64,000 nucleotides of DNA, taken from positions 496,001-560,000 of the forward strand of contig CM082578.2 of NCBI GenBank assembly GCA_040954595.2, in the 5' to 3' direction. Under the pieces are notes generated by a model. It saw only the letters and a list, made by a program, of their open reading frames with translations. It searched no databases and was not told the DNA's origin. This document shows, piece by piece, positions 8,943 through 20,415 of the stretch. Every line of letters starts with the position of its first letter. The first letter of the stretch is position 1. Origin of the DNA: Balanoglossus misakiensis (taxonomy: Eukaryota; Hemichordata). The translations under genes were made by a program, and so were the position numbers.

Positions 8943-11900
8943 CTGGGGAAATCAAAATGTGTCAAGTTACTTGTCTTAATCTGGGACTTAATTTACAGTT
9001 GGAATGAGACCAGTGATTCACTTTCAGTTTGTTACCAGTGATGTCAAAAGGCCCTTATCATTGGCATAAGACATTTTTGAAAGAAAACCACAATGCAATC
9101 ACTGCACCGAATGGGTGAAAGAATGTAGTTGACTCTTGATTTTATGGCCACGCCAACATATACTTCCAATTAATTGCACACCAATATTAATTAATGTTTG
9201 CTAATTGGTGTAGCATACATGTATAATTATGGCACACCAATCCCAGGTGACCCCCCCCCCCAGGTGTAGCAGCAGATCATTGTACCAGTATAATTTTGAG
9301 TCAAAGATTTGTTTCAACATACATGTATCTAAAATATTGGTTTCTATCCCAAAGTGCAGGTTCTTCTTATACTTAGGATTTGTGAATGATTTGCAAATAA
9401 AGATAAAGATGGTACTTGTTCTCAGTTGAAATCTAGGCAAATGTTGTACAATAACACAATCCACTGAAAACGATCAGAGACCCATGTTTTTCTCCCAAGT
9501 TTCCTTCTTAGATGGTAACATTAGTCCCTGGGAGTGTAATTACATGTACATGTAGGCAAAAACTAATTGAGAACAGTTGGGAATTTTGGTGGTCAGACTT
9601 ACAGGAGGACACACAGATTCCATCCAGTCCTGAATTCTTTGAACATTCTCAGGAATATCACCAGCAGTTGTAACTCTTGCACTCTGTTGTCTCCTTGCAG
9701 CTTCAACTAATTGTTGCATAGGCCACTCATCAGCTTGTTCAGTCACCTGTACAATATCCAAACAATAACGAGTGATGAGTATTTTAACTTACAAATTATT
9801 GTGAAGGACAATCATCAAAAAATCTATAATTTAGATTAATCATCAAAAAACATAAAAACATCCAAAACTGTAATCTGTTATGTTTTGAGAGCATTGTGTT
9901 CACTGTTCAAGAAATTACTACTTCTGCACTTCTGCCTCCTTATACAATTTTACATAATTCACACATTTTCTTCAGATTGTCACTTTAAAACCTTTTACTG
10001 GGTTCAAGTAATTAAAGCCAGACCATGGGTTTGTAAGGTTTACAGCATTGTGGTGCAATGCAAAATATAACCTGAATATAAGTTTATGAGTTAGAAAGAG
10101 ACCGATCCAAAAAAAGCATCAAGAGCATGAAGATTGAACACGGGAGTAATTTTGATATATTTTACTTCACAGACCCATGAATACCAATTATATACTATTG
10201 AACACATTGTGGACTGATTGAACCAGTCAAAGTGATCCACTTCTGCTCCCAGTATTCAAAATATTGGCTTAATGACAAAAATAAGTAGATAATGACATAG
10301 TTGTAAGTCCATCTCACCTGTCCATACTGTGCAATGTTACCCATGAATTCTCGTAAATGTTCAACAGTTTGCTGTGGCATGTAGTCAACATATTTGTTTG
10401 GTATATCATGGGTTAATTTCTGTAGATCAAGTTTCAGGAGTGAGGGTTCAACCATTTCCGGAACATCATTGACATCTGGCACAGTCTGTGGAAATAGAGA
10501 ATTTGAAGAACAGTAGCATCAAGACTTGCTGTGATCTGTAATTGTAACCGTGCCTTCATCAACCCATAGCATACACAGTGCTAGCAACATTGGCACCTTC
10601 AATATAACTAGGTCACATAAGGTTTAAGTATCAATAGACCATGCCCCTGAATTGGCTTGCAGGCTACTGTGAAAAAAGCTTCATTATTAGGGGCACAAGC
10701 CTATCGGGCTTGTGCCCCTATTGGTATTGTTGGAATATTTCTTCTTTATTATTCTTCTTCTTCCGAGAAATTCGGCCAGGTAGATCTGGAAAACCGCAGC
10801 ACCTAGGGGGCTGAAACTTGGTAGGGTGATAGGGGCCAAAGAGTAGACGTGCAGTGGCTCGTGAATATTTAATTAGTCACGTGACCTGGCGGCCATATTG
10901 GATTTCCTGAAAATCGTTAAACGAGTCCTTCTCAAAAACCACTGGGCTGATCGAGTTCAAATTTGGTGTGCAGGTAGCCTACCTTATGTCCATCATTTTA
11001 CCCTATTAAAATCATGACGTCATGCATAAAGTTTTTTTGCTACAATTGTTTTTCTGAAAAACTACTTAAAACTTTAAAAATCTTCTTCTCCAGAACCAGC
11101 GGTTACCGAGTCTCGGGATTTGGGATATGTGGTCACCTAACCTATGTCTATCAAGTTTGCGAAGCGCACTGTGATTGGTCGATCATTATGGCGGCCATGT
11201 TGGATTTTCGGAAAACCATTGAAAAGTGATAATTCCGTTTTGTAGCCAAAACGTTGACAGCATGGAAATTCTTTTTTTGGATATGAGTCATCATATGACC
11301 GGAAGTTGTCACCATTTTTCAGGGCAATTTTCACATGACCTTTGACCCAGTTTTAAAACAACTAATTATATATGCATATTCCCCATACCTCCTCTTGTCA
11401 AAGCACCACAGTCATGAATTTGGTGGACATGGGTACCAATGCTGCCGGATATGACACAAATATTTTGGTAATTTTGGCAATGACCCTTGACCTATTTCTG
11501 AAACATCATTTTTCTGCATATCTAATTCCAGGCTAACCAATAGGGCTAGAGGTCTGGTTTAAGTTGGACATGGCCCACCCTGGGGTCAAAATTTTATGCC
11601 CAAATTTTGGGTGACCTTGGATGACCTTTGATCTACTTTCCCATATCTCAGCATCCACAGCAGTTAGAGTCCTGGCTTTTGGGGGGCCGATGGAACACAT
11701 ATGGAGTCTTACTAAATACCTCATTAATTATGCGCATACCTAATTCTAGGCGAACCAATAGAGCTAGGGGTCTGGTTTTTGTTGGACCTGGACTAGTATG
11801 GTGTCAGATTTTTTTGCCCAAATTTGGGGTGACCTCAGGTGACCTTTGACCTACTTTCCGATATCTTGGTATCCACAACAGATACAGCCTTGGCATTTGC

Positions 11901-14900
11901 TGGTCACCATGGGAACCGCTTGTGCCCCGCCAACGCTGCTTGCAGCTTTAATGATATTTGTTATAGAAGCCATGTGGCTATGATTTCAAATACACTAACT
12001 TAATCCATGATATGTGAATAAGCATGAGGGAAACCCTCTGCACAAACTCTGTTGGTAGACAGTGATTAACATAACAATGACAAAGTGTGGTTGACATTTG
12101 CCCGCTTATAAACAACCAACATCTTTCTATACATTTTCAGTCAGTGTGTTGACTAAGACGTTCACACCTTCGCTTATAATGTCCTAACCATGCCCTAACC
12201 AGCAGATTTCCACATTTGGGGAATTACTACCTACAACGTTTGTGCAGGCCTAGTTTGGCATGCGATTCTTATTTTAGAAGGCAAACTACTGAAAGTTGTG
12301 CACTTTGGACACATGTGGAAACTAATACTATCTCTAATAGTATTATTTATAATTCAAACTAAACTTTGCAATTTAAAATAAGTTAGCATAATGCCATTGA
12401 TGGCACTATGTTGAAATCCATTTTAATGTGAAACAACTTACCTCAAGGCATACAAGTCCTTGTGCAGGTTCACCATCACCTTCATACGTTGGTTGCCATG
12501 CATCTGTCGACCATAATCGGTAGTGCATTCTGGCTCTTCCATTGACCTTTCGAAATCGAAAATTGTGCGGCCTAGAATGCCCTCCAAACCTGCCTGCCAT
12601 ATAAGGTTGAAGCCACTCTTTCACATTGAACATGTACTTTACTTCCTGTACCTTAATTGCTGGAGTGTAACTTTCATGCACATTGTGCATTAATTCTGAA
12701 AGGATAAAGTCACAAAATAACAGTCCACTATATTAATATTACTGACTGTACATACACTTTGGATATATAATGAATGCATTTCAGTAACTCACAATGCCTT
12801 TTCTAAGATTGATATGAAAACTAATAAATTTGTAGATCTATAAAACATGTTAATTGGGATATGCAGTTCCACTCCAAAAAATAAATAGTTTAAAGCCCCT
12901 ATATCTGTCAGAGTTGCATTTTTGCATCAAATTTTGGTAAGACGTTCATATATACATATCGGTAAGCTTATTGATATGAATTAATGCAAGTTTGGAAGAA
13001 AAATCATGAAAAAAAGCGCCATTTGGCAGCTATACAGCTGGAGGCTTTAATTACTTAGTTAAGCAATAACCCCCGCCGCAGGCGGGTATATGCGAGATTT
13101 GGGTACAATTCAAGACATATCGCACGAGACGTCAGGCGAGTGCTATATGGAGCGAATTGTACCCAAATCGAGTGTATACCCGCCAGGTGACTAAGAATGA
13201 TTTTTTGCTAAAAATAATCCTAAATTCAATACCTTGTAAAGTGAAAGAATTTGTTCTCTTCAGAGCTGTGGACACTCTGCTGAACATCTGGTCAATATCT
13301 ACAATGCAAAAAGGGTACATTAAGATAAGTGATAAGTGTACAAAATATTAACAGAGTAGACCTTGAAGTGTGAATTTTTTGTTAAACTTAGACAAAAAAG
13401 TCTTCAAAAATTCATTATATTAATTAAAAGGCCTGATTTCTTTCCTTTGTAATACAAGTTTACTGTTTATGAGAACATAATTTGATTCCTAGTATGAACA
13501 TTTTAAACTGACAATAAAAATATTTTGTCATACAATTTATTGCCCCCATCTTGAGGCAGTTGGAATATATTTTTCATGTCAGATAATTGTCTTTTGCATC
13601 TACAAACATCAATTAAACTACACAGTAGGATCTGCAGTGACCAAGATGTGTAAAGAACTTACCCTCATGGGTATGTCCTACTGGCAGAAAGTTCAGCACA
13701 ACCTGAAAGTGACAGAAAATACTGTTTCAATCTTCATGTGAGATACTGGATATTGACAAAGTAGTGACCAATTTTTCAACTACAATAATAGGCCACTTTC
13801 ATGGCCTTAGTCAAGATGGCAGACAACCACCCCAATGTCAGCACCCAGAAGTAATCTACATAGGTCATTCTGGGGTCATGAAAGGGGACTTTTACTGCAA
13901 GAATGTAGCAATAAATACTGTTTCTCCTTGTTTCAACATATTAAAGCTGCGATAATGATACTGTACTCCATTGTTTAGTATCCAAATGATTCTGAGAGAA
14001 CTATTTGTTCAATATCAAGAAAACACTTCAAAAATGCATAAAATCTATGTAAGTGCCATTTCTGAATCTATGGCAAATATATTGCAAGTTATGATACATC
14101 AGTGCTCTTTCAGAGGAAACAAATTTTCAAGCAGTAATGAATCCACCCATCAAAGTTGAAACAAGGTGGGATTCTTTCAATGTTTAGCTAATCATTATAC
14201 ATATACATATACACATGCCAGGCGACATATGATCCTGTGGGCTGCAGGTGTGTATATAGTACCATGACTAATAGGATGTGACGAGTTGAAATATAAAAAA
14301 GAATGAGTTAAATCATCATACCTCTTCAAAGACATCATAGTCTACCAACAGAGATGCAAAAGAAAGGAGATATCTGTTCTTATTTTCTCTGTAGCAGTTG
14401 TCCAGCTGGAGGTGAAGCTGCCGTGAAAGTCTGTCAATGTTGTCCACCAAATTCCACATAATGTTGTTTATTGTCATGTTGGAATCATGAGGAAAATTGT
14501 GAACATCCAGCCGCATAACAGCAAGCTTTCCTTCAGGAACATTAGTATGGATTAGACTTCCTGCGAAAAAATCACATTTTTCAATCAATGTTTTAAATAT
14601 TATACTGAAATTTATGGTATGATCAATTCTCACCTTACGCAATTGCTACAAGACCGAATTGGGGGATCTGCTAGGAGCGTCGGAAGTCGCTCCTAGCAGA
14701 TCCCCCCATTCGCTCTGGTAGCATCTAAAACAGAACTCCCCTGTGACAGCACAAGTCCACGATCACCTGTGGTCTGTCCACCCATACATGTAATTACTTC
14801 ATCTGCTACTGGATTGGTGTCAGATTGTGGTTCCTGGACATTTATCATCTGGACCATTCTCACCTATTTACTAATTGTCTGGATAGACAGATGTCAAGTG

Positions 14901-16935
14901 AGTTACATAAAGACCATTGTATTAGTGTGGCTTATATTAAAATGGAATACCTGTTGCATGCATTGGCACTTTCCCAAGGTTTTCAGTGTGCTTTTTCTCT
15001 CGTACCAGCCTTGGAAAATATGTCTTTTTTGGTCCATCCCATCAATAATGATAACCAATAGATCATCAGGTTGCCGCACTGCTTTTTCTCGGGCATTGTG
15101 ATAAACTGCCCTTTCTGTTCTGAAAAGGAAAGTAATAATATTATCTATATTAATATAATAATTCATACATATTATATTAGAAACTGTATAATACTAGTAT
15201 GTGCGCTATAAATATTGTCACAGTGTGTTCTACTTTGCACATTTTGCTAAAACTTGCCAACTTTGATAGGAAAAAAAAGTTTAAAATCACTTTAAGTTTT
15301 CTTGTCTCAGTGATGAAGTACAATCTATGGGTTTCGAAATTTACCGTAAAACGTTACTCTGTCTAAAAAAAAACATGAATTGTAGGCATTGTGCCCATTC
15401 TATGATACCTGATTCAGAAAAAAATCATACAAAATACAGACTCTGTACAAAAAGAGACATATAATGATGCAACTTACTCAACCCTTGTTTCATGAATTTC
15501 ACGAACTTTGAGCAGATTTTCCCGTTCAACATCCGTGGAGGCCGAGGATATTGCATTTCTAATCTGGGCACAGTCATCACATTCAGCAAAGTCGGACGAC
15601 TGTAAAATAAAGACACACACTTCACTTTACTAAATTCTTATACTTGTTGGCACTGATATATTATGCAACAAACACATTCAACTTATTTTTATCTGTGCAG
15701 ACAACATTGTTGAAAATCTCACTAAAAATCACTTAAAAACAATTATTGTAAGTAGTAGTGCTTTTTTAGGGGAACTACTGTAGTGTGTTGGTTATCTCAT
15801 AAATCCTGAGGGAATAGAGCTGGAAACTGTAATTTTACTGGAACACACACATAAATACAGAAAGGAAGTCATTCTCACTGCACTTCATTATTGACTGACT
15901 AACCTCCAGTCCTTGAATACGATGTTCAATGTAAAAAATACTATGACACTTTCATGTCAGGAATCATGTTAATAATACACAAATTTGTGAAGCTTTTTTA
16001 TAGCTTGTAAGTGTGAAAAGAATGGAAACTTACCTTCCCAGTACGAAATTCAGGCAAGTGCTTCTTCCAGATATCACAAAAGTAGCCATATGATATATGT
16101 GAGTAGAATGTAGTTCCCATCAGGTGTGTCTTCATAAGTTCCCAAAGATCATACTTCTCCATGAATGTAGGAAGGCGTACTATGTTCTTATGTGGCATGA
16201 ATTCACCTATCCTTTCAAAGTGAAAACGCATCCATGATATTGCTCTAGATGTCTTCTCCTGCATTCTCTTTTTCCCTCGGTTTCCATGTGATATGTGGGT
16301 GACACCAAGTTTTACTTGATTTGCATACTTTGTAAATCTGCGGTGAGTTATGTCATGCACGTTGCACCATGCAACCTCACATACACATCTTCCACGAATA
16401 ACTAGATTCATAATTAGTTTGGATCCAGTTTTCCCATGGTGCGTATATGAGTGTTGCCGAATTTGTCTCAGGATATAATGTCCTAATTCAGTTTCATTTA
16501 GCGATGTCTTGAAAATCTGTTCAGACTCTGTGATGTCATTGATAGACAGAGTTTCCATACATCTATCCCCACAGCACGCCATTTGTAGGACATCTGTTGG
16601 CCGCCTCATCGGTGCAGAGTAGCGACGTCGCTTTACAGGCGTTGATGTAATGATATCATCCCCATTGCCAAGTTTCCATCAACGTCATTTATGCTCTCAA
16701 AAGAATTATTAAAAGAAGAGCATATGGCCTCTTCTTGTGGACTGAGATAATGGACATCATTGCCAAGGTCACTGTTACCGCCAAGTGTCAGAGAGTCATC
16801 TTGTCCTTCTACTTCTAGTGATTCTACAGAAGAATTTAGAGACCTTTCTACAAACGTGCTGGTGGTCTTCTCACTTGGTATTGTTGCAATTGATGAAAAA
16901 CTCTGCTCAACAAATGTTGAACAAGATGAATCCAT
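8580..16935 (-). CDS. DUF7869 / DDE-transposase-like protein gene, at least 10 coding exons
   Basis: Coding exons in transcription order: 16935-16034, 15599-15478, 15119-14951, 14560-14322, 13702-13663, 13298-13233, 12695-12442, 10485-10318, 9746-9603, 8942-8580 (stop TAG), about 820 residues. Splice sites are GT/AG and phases agree at all junctions except 14951/14560. Family motifs appear in order: IIIDGMDQKR, LQLDNCYRENKNRY, and FLPVGHTHEDIDQMFSR. I recognise these as the DUF7869 signature common in cnidarian and other invertebrate genomes. The three acidic positions fit an RNase H-fold DDE/D nuclease, but that catalytic reading is inference. An upstream acceptor at 16941 suggests a 5' UTR exon. 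A 1-nt frameshift is present near 16665. Copy status: multi-intron host-like gene, transposase-derived gene, or part of a mobile block. Confidence 0.72.
9603..9746 (-). CDS. DUF7869 gene, 48-codon exon
   Basis: A phase-0 exon, VTEQADEWPMQQLVEAARRQ to WMESVCPP|gtaagt. The helical sequence suggests a linker or interaction segment. Confidence 0.7.
10318..10485 (-). CDS. DUF7869 gene, acidic/helical exon
   Basis: A 168-nt phase-0 exon that begins TVPDVNDVPEMVEPSLLKLD and ends FMGNIAQYGQ|gtgaga. It is predicted helical and has no motif of its own. Confidence 0.7.
10689..11945. mobile_element. Non-coding ~1.26-kb element bounded by GGGGCACAAGC
   Basis: Starts with a 14-bp-arm hairpin (AGGGGCACAAGCC/GGGCTTGTGCCCCT), followed by a TTATTATTCTTCTTCTTCCG run, and ends near CGCTTGTGCCCCGCC, so the outer ends are inverted copies. 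The inside repeats TGACCTTTGACCTACTTTC-type phrases and codes for nothing recognisable. It lies within the intron between exons 12442 and 10485 of the DUF7869 gene. Best read as a non-autonomous DNA element. Confidence 0.6.
12442..12695 (-). CDS. DUF7869 gene, C-terminal region exon
   Basis: Encodes a Trp/Arg-rich stretch: VKEWLQPYMAGRFGGHSRPH, FRFRKVNGRARMHYRLWS, ending GLVCLE|gtaagt in phase 0. This corresponds to the region after the DDE-like core in the family, where the domain often has conserved Trp and Arg residues. Confidence 0.75.
13081..13184. repeat. Fold-back element F2
   Basis: Inverted arms GGCGGGTATATGCGAGATTT and AAATCGAGTGTATACCCGCC, with a further shared GGGTACAATT/GAATTGTACCC stretch. 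104 bp in an intron of the DUF7869 gene. Confidence 0.8.
13233..13298 (-). CDS. DUF7869 gene, 66-nt exon (DIDQMFSRVSTALK)
   Basis: Completes GHTHEDIDQMFSR, the third conserved acidic cluster, followed by a basic helix. TTGTAG acceptor and CAAG|gtattg donor, phase 1. The fold-back element F2 sits in the next intron about 50 nt away. Confidence 0.8.
13663..13702 (-). CDS. DUF7869 gene, 40-nt exon (VVLNFLPVGHTHE)
   Basis: A short exon with clean splice sites (TTTCAG| and G|GTAAGT) that encodes the first half of the family hallmark FLPVGHTHEDID. It ends in phase 1 and the next exon supplies the other two bases of the Asp codon. Confidence 0.8.
14322..14560 (-). CDS. DUF7869 gene, exon with second acidic motif
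   Basis: Acceptor TTTTTTCGCAG. Encodes SLIHTNVPEGKLAVMRLD, a DSNMTINNIMWNLV segment and LQLDNCYRENKNRY, where LDN is the second conserved acidic site. Ends FEE|gtatga in phase 0. Confidence 0.78.
14645..14722. repeat. Fold-back element F3
   Basis: Arms with GGGGGATCTGCTAGGAGCG and CGCTCCTAGCAGATCCCCC around a short loop (CGGAAGT). 78 bp in the intron where the DUF7869 exon phases fail to match. Confidence 0.85.
14951..15119 (-). CDS. DUF7869 gene, exon 3 with first acidic motif
   Basis: Enters in phase 1 of the split codon and completes it correctly. Encodes ERAVYHNAREKAVRQPDDLL and IIIDGMDQKRHIF, where the DGMDQ motif is the family's first conserved acidic site. Donor CAG|gtattc, phase 0. 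The following exon expects phase 1, so a micro-exon of 3n+1 nt is missing or the gene is damaged here. Confidence 0.7.
15478..15599 (-). CDS. DUF7869 gene, exon 2
   Basis: Preceded by TTTTACAG, ends GTTGA|gtaagt in phase 2. Begins SSDFAECDDCAQI, which gives a CxxC-type pair typical of the zinc-binding linker just before the DDE-like core, then a charged helix. Confidence 0.75.
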
Positions 16936-16940
16936 GGAAC
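16034..16940 (-). CDS. DUF7869 gene, N-terminal exon with 1-nt frameshift
   Basis: ATG at 16935-16933. The first ~90 residues are Ser/Glu-rich (MDSSCSTFVEQSFSS...). Near 16660-16670 the frame must shift by one base to continue as GDDIITSTPVKRRRYSAP, a basic possible nuclear signal, and then a Cys/His-containing region (MACCGDRCMETL, RGRCVCEVAWCNVHDITHRR). It ends with FCDIWKKHLPEFRTGK at a GTAAGT donor. Without the shift, translation stops at 16633. The shift may be real decay or a sequencing error. Confidence 0.65.
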
Positions 16941-18754
16941 CTATATTATTAAGACAAAAAGAGGCACACTTATAATGAATACTGTTTTCTTTTAGTATTA
17001 TTTATTCTCTGTGCTGTCAACATTTCATTAGCATGCTGAATTGTCTGATATTTTGCTTTAAATACAGCATGTTTATGCCTGTGTAGTGACAATTTTTATT
17101 CTGTGCTCATACACTGACTGATAACAATTTCCTTCAGTCAATATTTGAAGCACTTATCATTTTTGATAATTCAAAAGGATAATTGTTTTGAAAACACAAA
17201 TATGATTCATGATTTAATAATTTGTTTCTTTTCCACTAAAAGTAATCATAAAGATTAACCAGAATTTAAAACATTGGTTTCCAGACAGCTCTCCTGCTCT
17301 GTCATGATGTGTTTGTGTTTGGTGTCTCCTGCAAGTTGCTGTCTAGATATTACATGTAGGTGCCAATCCAGCTGGCTGTTTTGATTAAAATATCCTTTCT
17401 TTCAGAAAATCTGTTTTGGAAATGTTTAGTCTGTGATATTTGACAGCACAAGGTATATTTACTGTCTATATTGTGACGAAAAAAGTCAAAGTTGGGAGTC
17501 TTGATTTTGTTTGTTTTTTTGCAAGGAGTGCAACATGTCAGTGGTAATATTTACTTAGCACCTATTTGAAAAGGTAAACGACAAGTACTAGGTCAAATGG
17601 TTAAAAGTCACATTTGCATATAGAACGCAGCTGCAGAAGTGCCTTCCGCCAACACCTGGCCGTTCGTGTCAATAAACTGGTATTTGACAAAATTCAAAGA
17701 GTGAATGCAAATCAGAGACGTCGCCACCCAATGTTGCGAATCTGAGCTTTAAATTTCCGCTGGAGACAAAATTATGAAAAGTCAACTTACAACATGAAGG
17801 TCCCAATGTGAACAACATTATTGTACACAGAGAATTTACACGTGGTTGCGGGTACGGGTGGGACGGTTCTGTTTGAGTGGTATATATTAGTACGTTGGCG
17901 TACATGTACGTGAACAGCTACCTCTGGACTTGTACGCTGTTTGGGTCTACGCTGCTCCACGGAGAGCAGCGTAGACCCAAACAGCGCATAAGTCCAGAGC
18001 TAGTGAACGGCCAGCTAAACGTTCACTACCACTAGCTTCACAGGCGTAATTTACCGGTACCTACCTTTATCTAGCGTGTTCGCCGACGTCGATCAGAGCA
18101 CGGCCACTCAGTCGTAGCAGGAGTAATGAGACTTCGCGCTGCAAAAATTGCGTTAGACCCAGAGTTTCTCTTGAGATAAATCTTCAGGCCAATAGTCGAA
18201 CTTGCACTGTGTGTAAACAGGGACCGTCGCACGTTTTGTTCCGGTTGCCCTCTTACGTCACATCCGTAATCGAACACGTAAATACGTGGAGGGTGGTTAG
18301 GCCTCAAATAAAACAGTCGCATTTCACACTTTGTAAAACAAACTTTAATCAAGCTATATATGCTGGGCAATTTCAATAAAGGTATTAATTTAGAAAGAGC
18401 ATAATTGTTTAAAAGCAATGCGTCTGTGTAATAAAACCCGTCGAAATGATCGGTTGTAATCTAACCCTGTCACACCCACGATATATTGATATCGACCGAA
18501 CGCCATTACAATCACAATCAGACTTGACTATTTGTGTGACGCGTGGTATGGATGTAAGTTGTAACTAACTGCATATTTTTCAGACAAAATGTCACCCGTT
18601 TATTTGATAACTTATTTCTGTTGTTTACCGATAATGTGTACAACTCGTCACGACTTTATAGTTGATCAAGTTTGAGGGCGCTTCTGCGCAGGGAATTTCT
18701 GTCAAGTCGCAGCCGATAGGAGAAGAAAATTTTCCCGGTTGACTGTGTTTTTGT
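16941..18754. other. 5' region of the DUF7869 gene, left half of the inter-gene space
   Basis: No coding exon recognised. An acceptor-like site at 16941-16943 implies that transcription of the minus gene starts further right, perhaps in the more GC-rich part near 17.9-18.3 kb. Fold-back F4 lies at 17916-18004. Confidence 0.4.
17916..18004. repeat. Fold-back element F4
   Basis: Long inverted arms, GCTGTTTGGGTCTACGCTGC and its complement, around CTCCACGGAGAG. Outer arms CTCTGGACTTGTACG/GCATAAGTCCAGAG are imperfect. Confidence 0.85.
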
Positions 18755-18778
18755 AGTGATACTAGGTCTAGTATCACT
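18755..18778. other. 24-bp palindrome upstream of the LINE
   Basis: AGTGATACTAG and CTAGTATCACT separated by GT, perfect 11-bp arms. It lies in the divergent 5' region just upstream of LINE ORF1. It could be a protein-binding site or part of the LINE 5' end. Confidence 0.6.
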
Positions 18779-18883
18779 CATGAGTTGCTACTGACCACAG
18801 TTGTTGACTCAAATCATTTATATGGGCAGTAACAGTGAAGAAAATTGGCCGTTTGAAGTGTGAACGTTGTTGGCCATTGCGCA

Positions 18884-19771
18884 ATGACTTCCAAGATGGT
18901 GACGGTCGCGGTCACGAGGAATGCGGCGAGGAAGAACAGTACATCGACGTCGACGAAGTCAAAGGCAAACAAAGAAACTTATACTTGTGGTACTTGTCGA
19001 AAGGAGGTGAAAGACAATGACGAAGCTCTGCAGTGTGAAGTATGTATGAACTGGTTCCATATAGCATGTGAAGGAGTATCAAAGGAGTTGTACACGGTTC
19101 TTGTCTCAAACGATACAAATATGACAATTCATTGGTTTTGCAAAGCCTGCAATAATGGTGCTGTTCGCTTATTTAATGTCATGAACAATCTTCAACTACG
19201 TCAAGACACATTAGAGGAAGAGTTGAAAGAAGAATTTATAGGTCAGAAGGAGAAAAGCTGCGATAAAGCTCAAGTGCAACAGATAGTAAACAACGCTATT
19301 GAGGTCGAAAAGCGGAAGCTAAACGTCATTGTAAGAAATATGCCGGAACCCGATGACATCATGGCAAGTCTGGTAAGGGGTGATGATGTTAGGCAAGTGT
19401 CCGGTCTGATGTCTGAACTTGGTCTCTCAGATGAAAATATTGTTGAAGTTGAAAGGCTGTCTACAAGCAAAAGATCTGAAGATAAAAGGCCCAGGTTGCT
19501 AAGAGTCAAGTTGAAGGACACAAAAACAAAACGCCAGGTTCTACAGAAAGCTAAACATTTAGCCAAGTCAACAGAAGAAATGTACAAGAATGTATACATA
19601 TCACCAGATCTTACCTACGAACAGAGAGAAGAAGACAGAAAACTTAGAAATGAATTAAAATCTAGAAGAGACAGAGGTGAAAAGGACTTACGAATACATA
19701 AAGGAACAATAGTAAAAGGTCAGCAAGACATTACTAATGCTGGCACACCAAAAAACGAACAGACAATATGA
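18884..19771 (+). CDS. LINE ORF1: PHD-finger nucleic-acid-binding protein
   Basis: 295 residues from ATG 18884, the first ATG in a frame already open upstream. Residues ~28-95 form a PHD zinc finger: CGTC, CEVC, then WFHIAC, then WFCKAC (C4HC3 order). A helical segment follows, then a conserved ORF1 core (NVIVRNMPEP, VERLSTSK, LLRVKLKD) and a basic C-terminus. In this LINE group ORF1 binds element RNA; the PHD may aid chromatin contact. The stop TGA overlaps the ORF2 ATG, consistent with termination-reinitiation. Confidence 0.85.
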   Translation: MTSKMVTVAVTRNAARKNSTSTSTKSKANKETYTCGTCRKEVKDNDEALQCEVCMNWFHIACEGVSKELYTVLVSNDTNMTIHWFCKACNNGAVRLFNVMNNLQLRQDTLEEELKEEFIGQKEKSCDKAQVQQIVNNAIEVEKRKLNVIVRNMPEPDDIMASLVRGDDVRQVSGLMSELGLSDENIVEVERLSTSKRSEDKRPRLLRVKLKDTKTKRQVLQKAKHLAKSTEEMYKNVYISPDLTYEQREEDRKLRNELKSRRDRGEKDLRIHKGTIVKGQQDITNAGTPKNEQTI

Positions 19772-20415
19772 GCCAAAGCTGCTCGGATAGTGTAAATAGT
19801 GTAAATAGTATTTATTCATCAAATCAGAGTCAAGACAGAAGATGTGAAACTGTAAATAATTTACTTTGTATATGCACCAATGCAAGAAGTTTGATCAACA
19901 AACTGGAAGACTTGGAATCTATGGCTGCAGAAATAAATCCAGATATAATTGCAGTAACTGAGTCCTGGGCAAATGAAAGTTATTCTGATGCTGAGCTAAC
20001 TCTCCAAGGTTATAATATGTTGAGGAAAGACAGAACAAATAGACGGGGAGGGGGAGTAATTTTGTATATAAAGAACAAGTACACTGTCTTACCAAGAGAC
20101 GATTTGTCCAATTTTGGCTTCCAAGAAAGTATATGGGGCGAGATAATGTGTGGTGATGGAGATAGCTTACTTGTTGGAGTATGTTATCGTAGCCCGAACT
20201 CTGATAGCAGTAACAACGCTGAACTCGTGAGACTATTAAATGCTGCAAGTACACAGCGTGTTCTGTGTATGGGTGATTTTAATTATCCGTCCATAGACTG
20301 GCAGAGGCAATCTGCAGGAACTAAAGATAGCCAGGAGTTTCTGGATGCTGTACAAGATTGTTTTTACACACAACATGTACTATTGCCTACAAGGGGAAGT
20401 CTATTCTTGACTTAG
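19768..20415 (+). pseudogene. LINE ORF2, apurinic-type endonuclease part (frameshifted)
   Basis: Endonuclease motifs in order: CTNARSLINK, AVTESW, a GGGV strand motif, YRSPN, and GDFNYPSIDW, matching the Asn, Glu and Asp-x-Asn catalytic positions. Loss of one A near 20397 sends the frame to an early stop at 20413-20415. The reverse transcriptase continues in the neighbouring frame. Confidence 0.85.
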
